Below, piece by piece: positions 32,935 to 41,171 of a stretch of 64,000 nt of DNA. The stretch's first letter is position 1. Every line of letters begins with the position of its first letter. The notes beneath the pieces are model-generated. The model saw only the letters and a program-made list of their open reading frames with translations, was not told the DNA's origin and made no database searches. A program made the translations under genes and the position numbers. The stretch is from the NCBI GenBank assembly GCA_964446945.1, contig CAYUQO010000006.1:1-64000 (forward strand), read 5' to 3'. Origin of the DNA: CAIYRG01 sp964446945. GTDB taxonomy: Bacteria > Pseudomonadota > Alphaproteobacteria > Micropepsales > Micropepsaceae.

Positions 32935-35900
32935 CTACCAGTTCTTCACCAGCGTCAGTCCGATAATCCTGCCGGTGTTCGGCTTCAGTATGTCATAGCC
33001 CGAGGGGTTGCGCGTGCTCGTGCTGGGCCCGTACTCGAACGATGAATGCTTGCCCATGAGATTTTGAATTGTCAGCTGGAACGTGATGTTTTTCAGATAT
33101 TCATTGGCCGGAATGTCGCCCGTGCTGTAGCCGAGCGACAGGTCGAATGTGTACCAGGCCGGCTCAATGTTCGAGTAGTTGCTGATTGCACATGGGAAAG
33201 TACCGCCACCAACATTGCCGCCGGCGGTCACGCACTGAAAGTTCACATTGCTCGGCACACCCCAGGGCGCGAAGTAATGCGAAATATAATTCATGAACAA
33301 AGTGGCGGTATACGGACCATCGCTCCAACCGAGCCGCGCGCGATAAATGAACCGCGGCAGCGTCTCGACTCCGTTCTGTGCAATGCCGCCAGCCCCGGTG
33401 ATATTCTGGTGGAAGAGATCGATAACCGGGCTGCCCGGAACGGTTTGCTGAAACCGGTGCAGGTAATAGGTGCCGGTTATCCCGGTGTTCCACGCTCCCA
33501 AGTCGCCCGCATCAAAATCATAGCTTGCGTTCCAGTCCACCCCTTCGACATGCAGAAAGCCTGTCGCGACCGTGCCGCCGTCGTTGATCCAATAGACACT
33601 GGTCAGCGCTGACAGCGGAATGCTTGCGTTCCTGTCGCTGAGTACGGCAGTCACCATTTTCTCGAATGGCGCGCAGCTTGCCGGATTGGCGTTGGCAGAA
33701 ACAGGGCAGCCAGTGTCGCTCGGCGTGACGAAGTGGAACCGCTGATTGGGATCCGACATGGTCAGCGTGTTGACAGCATTGAACCCGAGCAGGGTTCCGT
33801 TGATTTTGACGCTGTACCATGTTGCCTGAAGGTCCAGGCCGCGCAGCAATTCGAACTGCGGCGCGATCTCGGCCCCGATACTGTAGTTCAGCGCTTTTTC
33901 CGGCGGTAGATTGAGGCCACCCTCCCGGCTCTGCGGCTGACCTGCAGCATTGATAAAGCCGCGGAGTTCGGGGTGGGGACCACCGCCCCAATTCACGCCG
34001 CCAGGAAATACACCACAGCCGAAACCCGCGGCAAACAGCGTGGCATCGACACTGCCGGGATTGGGCGCGCCCCCCGAGCACGTCACGGGCAAGTCGTTTC
34101 CCGCGAGATTGAACTCGTCATTGGCATCGCTCAGCACCACGGAATATTCGCCGGCATTGGCAAAGCGGAACGACGTCCCCCAGCTTCCCCGCACGGTCGC
34201 GCCGAGCTGATCGTCAATCAGCCATGTAAACGCCACCTTGGGATTGTCGGTCGAGCCTTTCAGAGTGCCATTGTAGCTGTCATGCCGGAATGAGGCCTCG
34301 AGATCGAGCTTTCTCACCAGCGGGAAGTTGAAATTGTCGCCAAAAATCGGAATGTCGATCTGTGTGAATCCAGCCCACACATTGTAGGGTTCGGAATCAT
34401 TGATGATCGCGAGCGGCTGTGCCGGAGCTGCGTTGCCACCATTGTTGCCGGAATAACCGAGGATATCATCTGATTCATAATCGCCGCCGACGGCGACTTT
34501 CACCTGTCCGGCGGGCAGGTCTAGGACTGGGCCGTCAAAGCGGCCGCCGCGTTCCGTAATCCGCGCAACATCGCCGACCGTGCGCATCGCCCCAATATAA
34601 GCGAGCGTCGCCGGCGAATTGCACTGGAATGCCGTGGGGTCGCAAAATACGTTCAGATACGGCAAGCTCGCAGGCTTTGTGTATGTTGCGCCGGAAACAT
34701 TTACGGTCTGTCCCAGCGCCACGGCGACGGCGTTGTTGTTCACGATATTGATGATGTACTGATTGGCCTCGTAGCTGTGCGAATAATAAAGCTGTCCGGA
34801 CCAGCTTAAGGGCAGATCGAGATTCAATCCTGCCTCATAGCGATATGACACCTCCTTCGCCGGCTCGCGGATCGGCAATTCCTGCCCGAGATCATAGGAC
34901 ACCCGCAGATTGCCTGGCGCGTTCGTCGGGTAATACGGATTTGTGGTCGGAACGGACAATGTACGCGCGAGGTTGACGCTCGAGCTGTAAAATGGCGGGA
35001 GCAGATTGCTGACCTGCCGGTTGGAATCAAAGCCAGTGGCGAAAAGCGACACGCCCGGAAACAACTGCTGATCGAACGTACCGACGAAAGAGTTCTTTTG
35101 TTGCGCCGCCAGTTCGTTCCCGAGTTTCAGAGGATCGATTTCATTGACACCTTTGTTGGCGGAATTGGCTGTCAGGGTCGCCCAATCCAGGGTCGCCGCG
35201 CTGCTCGGCGCGAGGGGTCCGATTCCGCCGTTCAGCTGCCCGTTGAAATTTTGGCCGGCGCCTTTCGGTACGATCCAGCAGTTGGTGCAACTCGACCCGC
35301 TCGAGGACGAAGGCCCACCGACAGAAATCGTCCCGGGGATCGAGGAGGCGATCGGAATTTTGTTGTCCAGTCCCCATGGCGTGTAGTTCACCGTGAAGTT
35401 GGAATGCGCCGTCCCCCTGACCGGGTTCTCGTTAACAAATTCATATGTCAGCGTGATGTCGCCACCACTCCAGGTGCGGCCCCATAACTGCGACGCCTGG
35501 ATTTCCTGACCTCCGATGTCGGGCTGCTGGTAATGCAGGAGCGTGACGGCGCCATTGAACCCGCGCTTCAGCACGATATTGATAACGCCGGCGATCGCGT
35601 CTGATCCATAGGTCGCTGATGCGCCATCGGCGAGAATGTCGACTCTGTCGAGCGCCAAAGCGGGAATGATCGACGGATCGATGGCGCACAGACCATCAGC
35701 CTGCGGAGGGAATCTGACGCCGTCAATCATCAGCAGCGTGCGCGGACCTGTCTGATCCAACCCGCGAATGTTGACGCGCGTTTCGCGCTCCTGATGACCG
35801 CCGGAGTTTACTGCCGATGGTCCGGGCGCCACATTGGCGGCAGGCACCGTCCGGAACAAATCGCCGATCGTCACATTGCCGGTTTGGGTAAAGTCCTGGG

Positions 35901-36096
35901 CGCCAAGATTTGTGACCGGTACGCCGACAGCGGCCGTGCCGTGAATCAGCGAGCCCGTGACCAGGACCTGCTCGGGAACGGATTCGGGCGTTGCCTGCGC
36001 CATCTGAGCCTGCGCCTGTGCCGCGACCGTTGTCGCAAGCGTCAGGAATGATGCTGAGCCCATAAGAGTCGCGAACCGCGTTGCGGTTGAATTCAT
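32935..36096 (-). CDS. TonB-dependent outer-membrane receptor 3
   Basis: 1053 aa from ATG 36096, with GGGGGAGGATC upstream. Signal peptide, then plug (VPEQVLVTGSLIHGTAAVGVP, TRVNIRGLDQTGPRTLLMID, LALDRVDILADGASATYGSD, GVINIVLKRGFNG) and a barrel ending TLVKNW. By eye its plug is almost identical to that of receptor 4 over QTGNVTIGDLFRTVP and VNSGGHQERETRVN, so these two look like the most recent duplication. Barrel loops differ much more, consistent with different ligands. The gene is flanked by a 528-bp upstream region and a strong 3' hairpin. Confidence 0.93.
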   Translation of the reverse strand: MNSTATRFATLMGSASFLTLATTVAAQAQAQMAQATPESVPEQVLVTGSLIHGTAAVGVPVTNLGAQDFTQTGNVTIGDLFRTVPAANVAPGPSAVNSGGHQERETRVNIRGLDQTGPRTLLMIDGVRFPPQADGLCAIDPSIIPALALDRVDILADGASATYGSDAIAGVINIVLKRGFNGAVTLLHYQQPDIGGQEIQASQLWGRTWSGGDITLTYEFVNENPVRGTAHSNFTVNYTPWGLDNKIPIASSIPGTISVGGPSSSSGSSCTNCWIVPKGAGQNFNGQLNGGIGPLAPSSAATLDWATLTANSANKGVNEIDPLKLGNELAAQQKNSFVGTFDQQLFPGVSLFATGFDSNRQVSNLLPPFYSSSVNLARTLSVPTTNPYYPTNAPGNLRVSYDLGQELPIREPAKEVSYRYEAGLNLDLPLSWSGQLYYSHSYEANQYIINIVNNNAVAVALGQTVNVSGATYTKPASLPYLNVFCDPTAFQCNSPATLAYIGAMRTVGDVARITERGGRFDGPVLDLPAGQVKVAVGGDYESDDILGYSGNNGGNAAPAQPLAIINDSEPYNVWAGFTQIDIPIFGDNFNFPLVRKLDLEASFRHDSYNGTLKGSTDNPKVAFTWLIDDQLGATVRGSWGTSFRFANAGEYSVVLSDANDEFNLAGNDLPVTCSGGAPNPGSVDATLFAAGFGCGVFPGGVNWGGGPHPELRGFINAAGQPQSREGGLNLPPEKALNYSIGAEIAPQFELLRGLDLQATWYSVKINGTLLGFNAVNTLTMSDPNQRFHFVTPSDTGCPVSANANPASCAPFEKMVTAVLSDRNASIPLSALTSVYWINDGGTVATGFLHVEGVDWNASYDFDAGDLGAWNTGITGTYYLHRFQQTVPGSPVIDLFHQNITGAGGIAQNGVETLPRFIYRARLGWSDGPYTATLFMNYISHYFAPWGVPSNVNFQCVTAGGNVGGGTFPCAISNYSNIEPAWYTFDLSLGYSTGDIPANEYLKNITFQLTIQNLMGKHSSFEYGPSTSTRNPSGYDILKPNTGRIIGLTLVKNW

Positions 36097-36624
36097 GGAT
36101 GATCCTCCCCCTGCTCGCGCAAATGGCATGCGCGTATCGTCGCGGATTGCGGCCGGCTGAATCGCCCCGGGTGAGGCGAGCTACGCGGCACTCCCACGGC
36201 GACAAGGATTCTATGGCAAACCGCGACCTGCCGCCGCAGAAATGGGACACTTCTGTGGCATTCTGTGTCAGAATCTCAAGGTATGTGGCATAAATGACGC
36301 AATCAGATTGTGGTCCCGTGCGCACGCAATAAGAGGTTGACCACGCGATGAAATGTCCGCCACCAGCCGAGTCCTTTTGGTGTCACCCGGAATGGCCCAA
36401 AAAATGGCCCGGCTCTGGTGACGACCTCCAACTCCGAACTACAGAAGTCCAGCGCCGCAGGCGCGGTTCATCATCAGCTATGAGGATCGGGCAGCATACT
36501 GCTCGTACTTACTAGCGATCTGCTGATCGTTCGGCTATTTGCGCGAGCCGCAGCGCCGGACGTCATGGCTGGCGCGCAGAATTGACTGTTTTGCGATCTG
36601 TCGCCCGGGTGAATCGCTTTCTCG
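36097..36624 (-). promoter_or_regulatory. Gene-free region upstream of receptor 3
   Basis: A 528-bp stretch between the receptor 3 start and the DUF6471 stop. It contains the shared upstream element at 36270-36301 and a small hairpin of GCGCC/GGCGC type near 36450. No convincing coding frame was seen. Confidence 0.6.
36270..36301 (-). promoter_or_regulatory. Shared upstream element of receptor genes, copy 3
   Basis: AGAATCT-N5-TATGTG-GCATAA-ATGACGCA on the plus strand, about 174 bp before the receptor 3 ATG. It is word-for-word the receptor 2 element apart from the spacers, and both are preceded by TCTG four bases earlier. Confidence 0.6.
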
Positions 36625-36969
36625 TTACGATGCGCGATGAGTGTCCGCCGCTACCGGCGGGAGGTGCATCCGCGCGCCGCCATTCCCACCTAAAGCGACC
36701 CGGGGTTTCAGCTTCGGTCCGGCATCGTGGATGTATTCGTATAGTTCAACGTTGACGTGCTTCGTGCCAATCACAGCGAGGCATTGGAAGAGAAATACAG
36801 CACTGAACCTGCCGCGCGTTACGCGATTCCGCAACGCGCCGCATTCCTCGGTGAGACCGAGGTCGCTCAGACGTTTTGCCAACTCAGTGTATGTGACACC
36901 GTACTTCATCATTTCACTTCTCAAAATGAAGCTGACCCATTTCCGGGATAGCCGGCTTGCCTCTAACAT
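36625..36969 (-). CDS. DUF6471-like small protein
   Basis: 114 aa from ATG 36969, chosen because GGGAGG lies seven bases upstream; the longer frame to 37083 runs through two hairpins and into receptor 4. The core WVSFILRSEMMKYGVTYTEL, then AKRLSDLGLTEECGALRNRV and TRGRFSAVFLFQCLAVIG, fits the DUF6471 family, whose helix-turn-helix-like look suggests DNA binding, though that role is not established. The tail (about residues 88-114) is Gly/Pro-rich. It is the only such gene among the receptors and could act on them. Confidence 0.75.
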   Translation of the reverse strand: MLEASRLSRKWVSFILRSEMMKYGVTYTELAKRLSDLGLTEECGALRNRVTRGRFSAVFLFQCLAVIGTKHVNVELYEYIHDAGPKLKPRVALGGNGGARMHLPPVAADTHRAS

Positions 36970-37000
36970 ACGTCGCCTCCCGCTACATTTCGAAAAGGTG

Positions 37001-37063
37001 GGGCCACGGACCTTATGTCTGTGGCCCAGTCGAATCCGGGAGTATCCGACAGCTCCCGGATTC
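37001..37063 (-). terminator. Two tandem hairpins after receptor 4
   Basis: The first is GAATCCGGGAG (37032-37042) with CTCCCGGATTC (37053-37063), 11 bp perfect. The second is GGGCCACGGAC with GTCTGTGGCCC (37001-37027), 11 bp with one wobble pair. Both lie between the receptor 4 stop and the DUF6471 ribosome-binding site. Confidence 0.65.
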
Positions 37064-37079
37064 AGTGAGATTCCGCCCG

Positions 37080-40000
37080 TCACCAGTTCTTGATCAGCGT
37101 AATCCCGATGATGCGGCCGCTATTGGGTTTCAGGATGTCGTAACCGGCATAGTTGCGCGTGCTGACGCTCGGACCGTATTCGAATGGAGAATGCTGACCC
37201 AACAGATTTTGAATAACCAGTTGCAGCGTCAGATTTTTGAGATAATCGCTCGCCGGCACGTCGCCGGTGTTGTAACCGAACGACAGATCGATCGTGTACC
37301 AATCCGGTTCAATATTGCTCCAGTTGCTGATCGCGCACGGCATTGAGCCGCCGCCAACAGTGCCACCGGCACTCGTGCACTGGAAGTTGACATTGGGCGG
37401 CACCGGCCAGGTGCTGTAGAAATGCGACTGGTAATTCAGGAATCCGGTGACACTGAACGGTCCGTTGCTCCAACCCAGACGCGCCCGGTAGATCAAGCGG
37501 GGCAGTGTCTCGACGCCGTTCTGCGGAATCCCGCCGGCCGACTGGATGTCTTGATGGAACAAATCAATAACCGGACTGCCGCTCACCGTCTGCTGGAAGC
37601 GGTGCAAGTAATAGGTGCCGGTGATGCCGGCATTCCAGGCGCCATAATCGCCGAGGTCGAAATCGTAGCTGGCATTCCAGTCGACTCCTTCGACACGCAG
37701 AAAACCGGTCCCGACCGTGCTGCCATCCCCGAGCCAGAAGACGCTTCCCGCCTGGCTGGGATCGATCGTGCTGTTGCGATCGGACAAAGCGGCCAGCACC
37801 ATCTTCTCGAACGGCGCGCAGGCGGTCGGAGTGGAATTTTGCGCCACCGGACAACCGACATCGCTCGGCAGGATGAAACGGAATCGCTGGGCCGGGTCAG
37901 CCAACGAGTTTTGGGTCGTATTGTTGAATCCCAGCAAAGTGCCATTGACCTTGACGCTGTACCAGGTCGCCTGCAGGTCGAGCCCCCGGAGGAGTTCGAA
38001 TTGCGGCGCCAGTTCGAAACCGATGCTGTAGTTATTGGACTTTTCCGGAGCCAAACTGACGCCGCCCTCGCGGGTCATCGCCTGTCCGCTCGGCGTCGTA
38101 AAGCTGCGCAATTCCGGATGCGGCCCGCCCGCCCAATTTATGCCACCCGGCGTTGCGCCACAGCCAAAACCCGCCGTGACCAAGTCTGCAAAAAGGCTAC
38201 CGGCAGCCGGCTTGCCACCCGTACACAGAACGGCAATGCTGTCGGCGCTCGGGAAATTGAAGGCGCCATTGGCGTCGCTGAGTACTGTGCTGTATTCGCC
38301 GGCGTTGGCAAAGCGGAAAGAAGTTCCCCACGTACCGCGAACCGTGGCGCCGACCAAATCGTCGATCAGCCAGGTGAAAGCGACTTTCGGATTGCTTGTG
38401 CCGCCATTCAGGGTGCCGTGATACTGGTCATGCCGCCAGGAGCCTTCCAGATCGAGCTTGCGAACCAGCGGCAGATTGAAATTGTCGCCGAAGATCGGGA
38501 TATCGACCTGCACGAACCCTGCCCACACCGTATAGGGTTGCGGATCAAGGATGGGCGCGATTGGCGGCGGGATTAAGGAGCCTTGGGCCGGTAAGGCACT
38601 ATAGCCGTTGGCATCATAACCCAGCACATTATCCGATTCGTAGGTGCCGCCGACGGCTGCCTTGATCTGCCCGGCCGGGAGATCCACCAATGGCCCGTCA
38701 AACCGCCCGCCTTTTTCCTCAATCGAATAATGGACGCCGAGCACCCTCTGGACCCCGATATAAGCGAGCGTTGCCGGCGAGTTGCACTGAAACGCCGTCG
38801 GATCGCAGAACAGGTTCAGATAAGGGAGGGTGGCCGGTTTCGTAATCCCATTGACGGTATTGCCCAATGCGATATTCGCAACGTCGCTGCTCATTCTATA
38901 AGCATGGTACTGAGCCGTTTCGTAGCTGCGCGAATCATAGATCTGCCCGCTCCACGAGAACGGCAGATCGAGGTTCAGACCGAACTGGTAGCGGTATGAG
39001 AGTTCATAGGCCGGTATTCTCGGCGGGACTTCACGCGCAAAATCATAAGAGACCTGCAGACCTGCCGGTGCACCGGCCGGGTAATAGGGATTGGTAGTCG
39101 GTATTGTATATGTGTGCAGTTCATTGCTGGTGACGCCACCGCTGTAAATCGCCGGTTCCAATTCCTCGCTACGGCGGTTGGCATAAAAGCCGGTGGCGAA
39201 GAAGCTCACACCGGGAAACAATCTTTGGTCGAATGTGGCAACGAAGGAATTCTTCTGCTGCGCGCCTTCTTCCCAACCCATCTTCAACGGATCGACCTGG
39301 TTGACGCCGGGATGGGTCAGCAACTGCGCCCATGTTAGCGTCGCGGCGCTCGAGCCGCCGAGAGGCCCAGTCCCGTTATTAAGTGCCGCGTTGAAATTGG
39401 TTCCTGTGCCAGCCGGGACGGCGAAACAGTTGCTGCAATTGGTGCCGACACCGTTCGCGCCGGCGCCGTTATTGACCTTCGGTTTGGCCGTCGAAACCGT
39501 GCCGGGTATCGAAGCGCCGATCGGAATCCGATTATCCAGGCCCCAGGGCGTGTAGTCGGCGGTGTAGTTCGAATGCACCGTACCCTTGATCTCGTTCTCA
39601 TTGGTCCACTCATAGGTCAATGTAATGTCCCCACCGGCCCAGGTGCGGCCATATAATTGCGAGGCCTGAAGCTGAGTTCCGCCGCCATCGGTGGGCATCT
39701 GGGCGTGCAACAGTGTCGTCGCGCCGTCGAATCCGCGCTTAAGGATGACATTGATGACGCCCGCGATCGCGTCCGATCCATAAGTGGCCGACGCACCATC
39801 CGCGAGGATATCCACACGATCCAGTGCGAGAGCCGGAATGATCGAAGGATCGATCGCACAGATGCCATCGGCTTGCGGCGGGAAACGCACCCCGTCAACC
39901 ATCAGCAGCGTGCGCGGTCCCGTCTGATCCAGCCCGCGAATATTGACGCGCGTTTCGCGTTCCTGGTGGCCGCCCGAATTCACCGCACCCGGACCAGGGG

Positions 40001-40280
40001 CGACATTGGCTTCCGGCACGGTACGGAAGAGATCGCCGATCGTCACATTGCCCGTTTGGGTGAAATCCTGAGTACCGAGATTGGTCACCGGCACGCCCAC
40101 CGCGGCGGTGCCATGAATGAGTGATCCGGTGATAAGGACCTGTTCGGGCACAGTTTCCGGTCCTGCCTGCGCCATCTGCGCCTGCGCCACTTGCTGCGCG
40201 TGAGCGCCCAAAACCGGGATAATCGCCAGAAATGATGCCGAGCCCATAAGGGTGGCAAGACGCGTCGTCTTGAGATTCAT
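37080..40280 (-). CDS. TonB-dependent outer-membrane receptor 4
   Basis: 1066 aa from ATG 40280, preceded by GGGGAGAGTC. Signal peptide (LATLMGSASFLAIIPVLGAHAQ region), plug with VPEQVLITGSLIHGTAAVGVP, TRVNIRGLDQTGPRTLLMVD, LALDRVDILADGASATYGSD and GVINVILKRGFDG, then a barrel ending TLIKNW. It is the first gene of the receptor block, with an AT-rich 470-bp region upstream that carries the third copy of the shared element. Confidence 0.93.
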   Translation of the reverse strand: MNLKTTRLATLMGSASFLAIIPVLGAHAQQVAQAQMAQAGPETVPEQVLITGSLIHGTAAVGVPVTNLGTQDFTQTGNVTIGDLFRTVPEANVAPGPGAVNSGGHQERETRVNIRGLDQTGPRTLLMVDGVRFPPQADGICAIDPSIIPALALDRVDILADGASATYGSDAIAGVINVILKRGFDGATTLLHAQMPTDGGGTQLQASQLYGRTWAGGDITLTYEWTNENEIKGTVHSNYTADYTPWGLDNRIPIGASIPGTVSTAKPKVNNGAGANGVGTNCSNCFAVPAGTGTNFNAALNNGTGPLGGSSAATLTWAQLLTHPGVNQVDPLKMGWEEGAQQKNSFVATFDQRLFPGVSFFATGFYANRRSEELEPAIYSGGVTSNELHTYTIPTTNPYYPAGAPAGLQVSYDFAREVPPRIPAYELSYRYQFGLNLDLPFSWSGQIYDSRSYETAQYHAYRMSSDVANIALGNTVNGITKPATLPYLNLFCDPTAFQCNSPATLAYIGVQRVLGVHYSIEEKGGRFDGPLVDLPAGQIKAAVGGTYESDNVLGYDANGYSALPAQGSLIPPPIAPILDPQPYTVWAGFVQVDIPIFGDNFNLPLVRKLDLEGSWRHDQYHGTLNGGTSNPKVAFTWLIDDLVGATVRGTWGTSFRFANAGEYSTVLSDANGAFNFPSADSIAVLCTGGKPAAGSLFADLVTAGFGCGATPGGINWAGGPHPELRSFTTPSGQAMTREGGVSLAPEKSNNYSIGFELAPQFELLRGLDLQATWYSVKVNGTLLGFNNTTQNSLADPAQRFRFILPSDVGCPVAQNSTPTACAPFEKMVLAALSDRNSTIDPSQAGSVFWLGDGSTVGTGFLRVEGVDWNASYDFDLGDYGAWNAGITGTYYLHRFQQTVSGSPVIDLFHQDIQSAGGIPQNGVETLPRLIYRARLGWSNGPFSVTGFLNYQSHFYSTWPVPPNVNFQCTSAGGTVGGGSMPCAISNWSNIEPDWYTIDLSFGYNTGDVPASDYLKNLTLQLVIQNLLGQHSPFEYGPSVSTRNYAGYDILKPNSGRIIGITLIKNW

Positions 40281-40750
40281 GACTCTCCCCCCGGCGCCTA
40301 GGCGCCTCCAATCTCCTCGGGGGGTGAATTCAACCCGACGCTCTCGACGCGGCGCCTACTGAGTGACCCCCGCGACTACAACTTCTGAGATTAAAACCAC
40401 AGCGGGAGTGAAATCTATCAATTTGTGCCATAATCATACCAAATTGAGTCTAAATTTGTCATTCTATTGCAAAAATGCAACATATTATGTCAATATCTGC
40501 GTTCGGTATTACTTGGATATCCGCAAATGTGACAATGTTCATCAAAAGTGACACATTTGAACTACTAATAGTTGTGCTCTGTGATCCAGAAGATGGTTGC
40601 AATGCACAGGTTGCCCATGACCTGCGATGCAGCGAGTTCCCCCTTCGCTCGAAGCCACGGAAGCGTGCAGCGCTCTGCGGGGGAAGGCTCGCGTGCCACC
40701 CGTAGCTGGCCGCCGAGCGGCGAAGCCGCGAAGCCCGGACAAGCGAAGGG
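40281..40750 (-). promoter_or_regulatory. AT-rich gene-free region upstream of receptor 4
   Basis: About 200 bases (40375-40570) are markedly AT-rich compared with the rest of the window. The stretch holds the receptor element variant (40411-40440) and an 8-bp inverted repeat CAAATGTG (40524-40531) / CACATTTG (40552-40559). It also holds ATGTGACAAT, a ten-base word also found in the receptor 2 element. A 62-codon open frame here has no ribosome-binding site and is not taken as a gene. Confidence 0.6.
40411..40440 (-). promoter_or_regulatory. Shared upstream element of receptor genes, copy 4 (variant)
   Basis: AAATCT-N5-TTTGTG-CCATAA-TCATACC on the plus strand, about 131 bp before the receptor 4 ATG. 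The spacing equals that of copies 2 and 3, and TNTGTGNCATAA is shared with copy 3. Confidence 0.5.
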
Positions 40751-40825
40751 TGGTGGACGCGACAGGGATTGAACCTGTGACCCCACCCGTGTGAAGGGTG
40801 TGCTCTCCCGCTGAGCTACGCGTCC
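40751..40825 (-). tRNA. tRNA-Val, anticodon CAC, CCA encoded
   Basis: Minus-strand cloverleaf. Acceptor GGACGCG pairs with CGCGTCC. The D arm contains GCTC and GAGC, and the anticodon stem CACCC/GGGTG encloses the loop TTCACAC with anticodon CAC. The T arm is ACAGG-TTCAATC-CCTGT. The 3' end ACCA is encoded at 40751-40754, giving 75 bases. It reads GUG valine codons. Confidence 0.95.
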
Positions 40826-40865
40826 GGCCCTGGAATGTGGGCCTATAGAATTCGTCCCGCCGCCG

Positions 40866-41129
40866 TCAAGTCAAGCCGCCGTCCCCACCAGCAGCGGGTT
40901 CCTTGATTGTCTCGATCACCTTCAGCCGGCGGACAGTAAGCTCGTCGATTTCGAGCTTGCGGATTCGCGCTTTGCCGATCCCCATTCTCCCGATGGCGAG
41001 ACTGCCGACTGCGAATGCGCCGACGGCCATTGCGCCGACCGCGAATGCTCCCACTGCAAGGGCACCTGAGCCGACTGCGCCGGCGCGCAGCACGGGTGCA
41101 TTTGTCCTTCGCCGCAATTGGAATTGCAT
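40866..41129 (-). CDS. Pentapeptide-period small protein
   Basis: 87 aa from ATG 41129, behind GGAGAG; a GTG at 41156 is an alternative. From about residue 15 the sequence repeats every five residues with Val/Ile-Gly at fixed places (AVGAF, AVGAM, AVGAF, AVGSL, AIGRM, GIGKA). The pattern passes gradually into charged versions (RIRKL, EIDEL, TVRRL). Such regularity suggests a right-handed beta-helix or a stacked beta-sheet surface. Similar repeat proteins are widespread in bacteria without known function. It lies between the tRNA and the ABC ATPase, 43 bp from the latter's stop. Confidence 0.7.
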   Translation of the reverse strand: MQFQLRRRTNAPVLRAGAVGSGALAVGAFAVGAMAVGAFAVGSLAIGRMGIGKARIRKLEIDELTVRRLKVIETIKEPAAGGDGGLT

Positions 41130-41171
41130 ATCACTCTCCACATTCGTGAGGTTCACGCCGACGGAAAGCGG

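Noticed and set aside
40411..40440. Sigma-54 promoter in the receptor upstream element (TGGCAC on the minus strand of copy 4)
   Set aside because: The GC at the -12 position is missing, and copies 2 and 3 read TGTCAC or TGCCAC, so the pattern does not fit sigma-54.
40363..40551. 62-codon plus-strand frame in the AT-rich region
   Set aside because: No ribosome-binding site, no recognisable family, and it covers the receptor 4 upstream element. AT-rich DNA explains its composition.
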